Below are positions 62,600 to 64,000 of a stretch of 64,000 nucleotides of DNA, in pieces. Made by a program: the position numbers and the translations under genes. Under the pieces are notes generated by a model that made no database searches, was not told where the DNA came from, and saw nothing but the letters and a program-made list of their open reading frames with translations. Positions within the stretch are counted from its first letter, which is position 1; every line of letters starts with the position of its first letter. Source of the stretch: an uncultured Clostridium sp. Lineage in GTDB: Bacteria > Bacillota > Clostridia > Clostridiales > Clostridiaceae. The stretch is from NCBI RefSeq assembly GCF_900769625.1, contig NZ_CAAGHK010000082.1, positions 7,965 through 71,964 of the forward strand. Direction: 5' to 3'.

Positions 62600-63526
62600 T
62601 TACATCACCCCCAAAAGTTTTATAATAAGAGCCATCCTTACATACATTCCATATTCCGCCTGTTTAAAGTAACATGCTCTCTTATCATCATCTACTTCAT
62701 ATGATATTTCATTAACTCTTGGCAGCGGATGCATGACAATCATATCTTCCCTCGCCATATTCATTTTTGATTTATCTAAAATGTAACTATCCTTAAGTCT
62801 TAAATATTCTTCTTCATTAAAGAATCTTTCCTTTTGTATTCTTGTCATATATAAAATATCTAAGTCACTTATTACATCTTCAAGCTTTTCTACTTCTATG
62901 TATTCTATGTTATTTTTTTCAAGTATTTCTTCTCTGATATATTGAGGAATTGCAAGCTCTTTCGGAGATATCAGTACAAACTTGTTGTTTGTATATCTTG
63001 ACATAGCCTTGATTAATGAATGGACGGTCCTTCCAAACTTTAAATCTCCGCATATACCAATTGTATGATTATTTAATCCATCCTTTAAACTTGTGATTGT
63101 AAGTAAATCTGTTAATGTCTGAGTTGGGTGCTGATGTCCACCATCACCTGCATTTATTACTGGAACTCCAGCATATATGCTGGCAACCTTTGCTGCACCT
63201 TCCTTAGGATGTCTCATTGCAATAATGTCTGAATAAATTGATACTATTTTTATCGTATCAGCAAGTGTTTCTCCTTTTGCAATTGATGTTGAATTAGGCT
63301 CTGAAAACCCTAATATCTTACCGCCAAGTCTCATCATTGCAGCTTCAAAGCTTAATCTTGTCCTTGTACTTGGTTCGTAAAACAGAGTACCTAATATTTT
63401 TCCATCACATATGTGTGAGTATTTTTCTGGATCTGCCATAATCTGATGTGCTAATCGGAAAATATCATCCAATTCTTCTACTGTGAAATCTCTAGATTCT
63501 ATTAAATGTCTTATTTCTTTTGTCAT
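62600..63526 (-). CDS. pyrB: Aspartate carbamoyltransferase catalytic subunit
   Basis: The enzyme joins carbamoyl phosphate and aspartate, the committed step of pyrimidine synthesis. The 308-residue chain has the carbamoyl-phosphate loop STRTR (53-57), the HPTQTLTDL segment and MHPLPRV near the C-terminus. The start is the ATG at 63526 behind AAGGAG; a GTG at 63535 overlaps the ribosome site. It is the first gene of the operon and is preceded by a PyrR-type leader. Confidence 0.97.
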   Translation of the reverse strand: MTKEIRHLIESRDFTVEELDDIFRLAHQIMADPEKYSHICDGKILGTLFYEPSTRTRLSFEAAMMRLGGKILGFSEPNSTSIAKGETLADTIKIVSIYSDIIAMRHPKEGAAKVASIYAGVPVINAGDGGHQHPTQTLTDLLTITSLKDGLNNHTIGICGDLKFGRTVHSLIKAMSRYTNNKFVLISPKELAIPQYIREEILEKNNIEYIEVEKLEDVISDLDILYMTRIQKERFFNEEEYLRLKDSYILDKSKMNMAREDMIVMHPLPRVNEISYEVDDDKRACYFKQAEYGMYVRMALIIKLLGVM

Positions 63527-63534
63527 TTTTGTCA

Positions 63535-63560
63535 CTCCTTCTTAACCTCTCTGTGTTAAT
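63535..63560 (-). promoter_or_regulatory. Second PyrR-like hairpin touching the pyrB ribosome site
   Basis: On the minus strand TTAAC-ACAGAGAG-GTTAA (63542-63559) folds as a small hairpin whose loop holds CAGAGA, the PyrR loop consensus CNGNGA. It is followed one base later by the Shine-Dalgarno AAGGAG (63535-63540). Protein bound here could block translation of pyrB. Confidence 0.6.
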
Positions 63561-63580
63561 TTAAAGGCAGGAAATTATAT

Positions 63581-63690
63581 AAAAAAAGCCATCCTAAATT
63601 TAAAGGAAGGCATAATAATCCCAATGTACAACATAGTTATATAACTTCCTTATTGATCTCTCTGAATCAAATTAAAGGTTATTCTTTGTG
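63581..63690 (-). ncRNA. PyrR-type attenuator leader of the pyrBICFKD operon
   Basis: On the minus strand TTGAT-TCAGAGAG-ATCAA (63653-63670) has the PyrR hexaloop CAGAGA. The adjacent AAGGAAG (63645-63651) can pair with CTTCCTT of the terminator 5' arm. The terminator (GCC-T-TCCT / AGGA-T-GGC, 63588-63611) is followed by seven T. The three parts give the usual choice: PyrR-UMP binding favours termination, low UMP favours read-through. Confidence 0.88.
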
Positions 63691-63692
63691 TA

Positions 63693-63721
63693 AGAATAAC
63701 ATTTATTTTTTACTGTGTCAA
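63693..63721 (-). promoter_or_regulatory. Promoter of the pyr operon
   Basis: On the minus strand TTGACA, 17 bases, TATTCT, ending just before the PyrR-type leader. Confidence 0.8.
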
Positions 63722-63877
63722 TACAAATCTTTACACTTAATAAATACAATTACCATATTATCAGTTTACAGATAATTGAATATATTTTGACTATTTAATC
63801 CTGACCATTATAAATTCATAACTAATCATCGACCAAAAAGACTTTTATTATTTCCTGCATAAAACAAAGACTCCATT

Positions 63878-63973
63878 TTGGTTCTAGTGTTGAGGAAAAC
63901 CAATTAAAAACTAGAATATAAAATTAAACTCCATTTCATGGTTAAAAACATGGAGTGGAGTTTCTTTTATTGA
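63878..63973. terminator. Compound hairpin region at the right window edge
   Basis: AAACTCCA (63926-63933) pairs with TGGAGTTT (63956-63963) and an inner CATG/CATG stem is possible; TTTCTTTTAT or TTTAATTTTAT follows on either strand. Just left, TTGGTT/AACCAA and TTCTAGT/ACTAGAA (63878-63917) form overlapping alternative stems. The main hairpin probably ends a minus-strand gene lying to the right of the window. Confidence 0.55.
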
Positions 63974-64000
63974 AAATTAAATATTATTATCCTTTATTTA

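Noticed and set aside
1..64000. tRNA, rRNA, CRISPR arrays, prophage genes, complete IS elements
   Set aside because: No T-loop/acceptor pairs, no regular direct repeats with spacers, no phage structural genes and no intact transposase were seen.

Overview
The window looks like chromosomal DNA from a low-GC, anaerobic, spore-forming Firmicute, most likely Clostridium in the strict sense. The bases are strongly A+T rich. Ribosome-binding sites are strong (AGGAGG/GGAGG type), with occasional TTG and GTG starts. The gene content fits: a SpoVAF/GerA-type germination protein, pyruvate formate-lyase and its activase, lactate dehydrogenase, rubredoxin, the PyrK-PyrD (NAD-linked) dihydroorotate dehydrogenase pair, the PyrB-PyrI transcarbamoylase pair, an argS T-box leader and PyrR-type pyr leaders. 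I see no rRNA, tRNA, CRISPR array, prophage or complete insertion sequence.

Layout. 1-3642 is purL (minus strand, its 3' end cut by the window). 4014-5420 is a scar: a transposase remnant beside a dead aspartase (aspA) that lacks both ends and has two in-frame stops. 5568-6955 is an ECF sigma factor with its membrane anti-sigma partner. 7191-8444 is a CLC antiporter of the fluoride type. 8907-13831 holds a zinc-ribbon protein, a polar amino acid ABC importer, a coiled-coil lipoprotein and an NfeD/SPFH pair. 14321-18097 holds glutamine-dependent NAD synthetase, ilvE and thioredoxin. 18266-24673 holds an ABC exporter, a NitT/TauT-type ABC importer and small envelope or unknown proteins. 24757-34669 holds asnB, a SpoVAF-like gene, a DUF4179-like membrane protein, cvfB, a gamma-carbonic-anhydrase-fold protein, a PHP protein, an Lrp/AsnC regulator and small membrane proteins. 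34704-44375 holds a PEPCK/HPr-kinase-fold protein, a ComEC-like metallo-hydrolase, gltX, an RNase-H-fold/HAD pair, an AI-2E family permease and argS. 44888-55802 holds a site-2 protease, a propeller-like protein with a phosphodiester glycosidase, birA, asnA, ldh, a DnaQ-type exonuclease, rubredoxin, pflA and pflB. 56783-63526 holds the pyrimidine genes, all on the minus strand: pyrB-pyrI-pyrC-pyrF-pyrK-pyrD, then pyrE with its own leader.

The genes work together in a few clear modules. The pyr genes encode most of de novo UMP synthesis (carbamoyl-phosphate synthetase is not here). They carry two RNA leaders in which a PyrR-type hairpin, an antiterminator and a terminator can be read directly, and a third PyrR-like hairpin touches the pyrB Shine-Dalgarno sequence. 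ldh, pflA and pflB handle pyruvate under anaerobic conditions. asnA, asnB and the dead aspA suggest a lineage that keeps two routes to asparagine but has lost this copy of aspartate ammonia-lyase.

Most of the window is housekeeping and I did not find a clearly new multi-gene system. The best leads are the layered pyr RNA regulation, the PEPCK/HPrK-like protein of unknown substrate, the hairpin between the Shine-Dalgarno sequence and the TTG start of the SpoVAF-like gene, the propeller/phosphodiester-glycosidase pair, and several decayed small genes.
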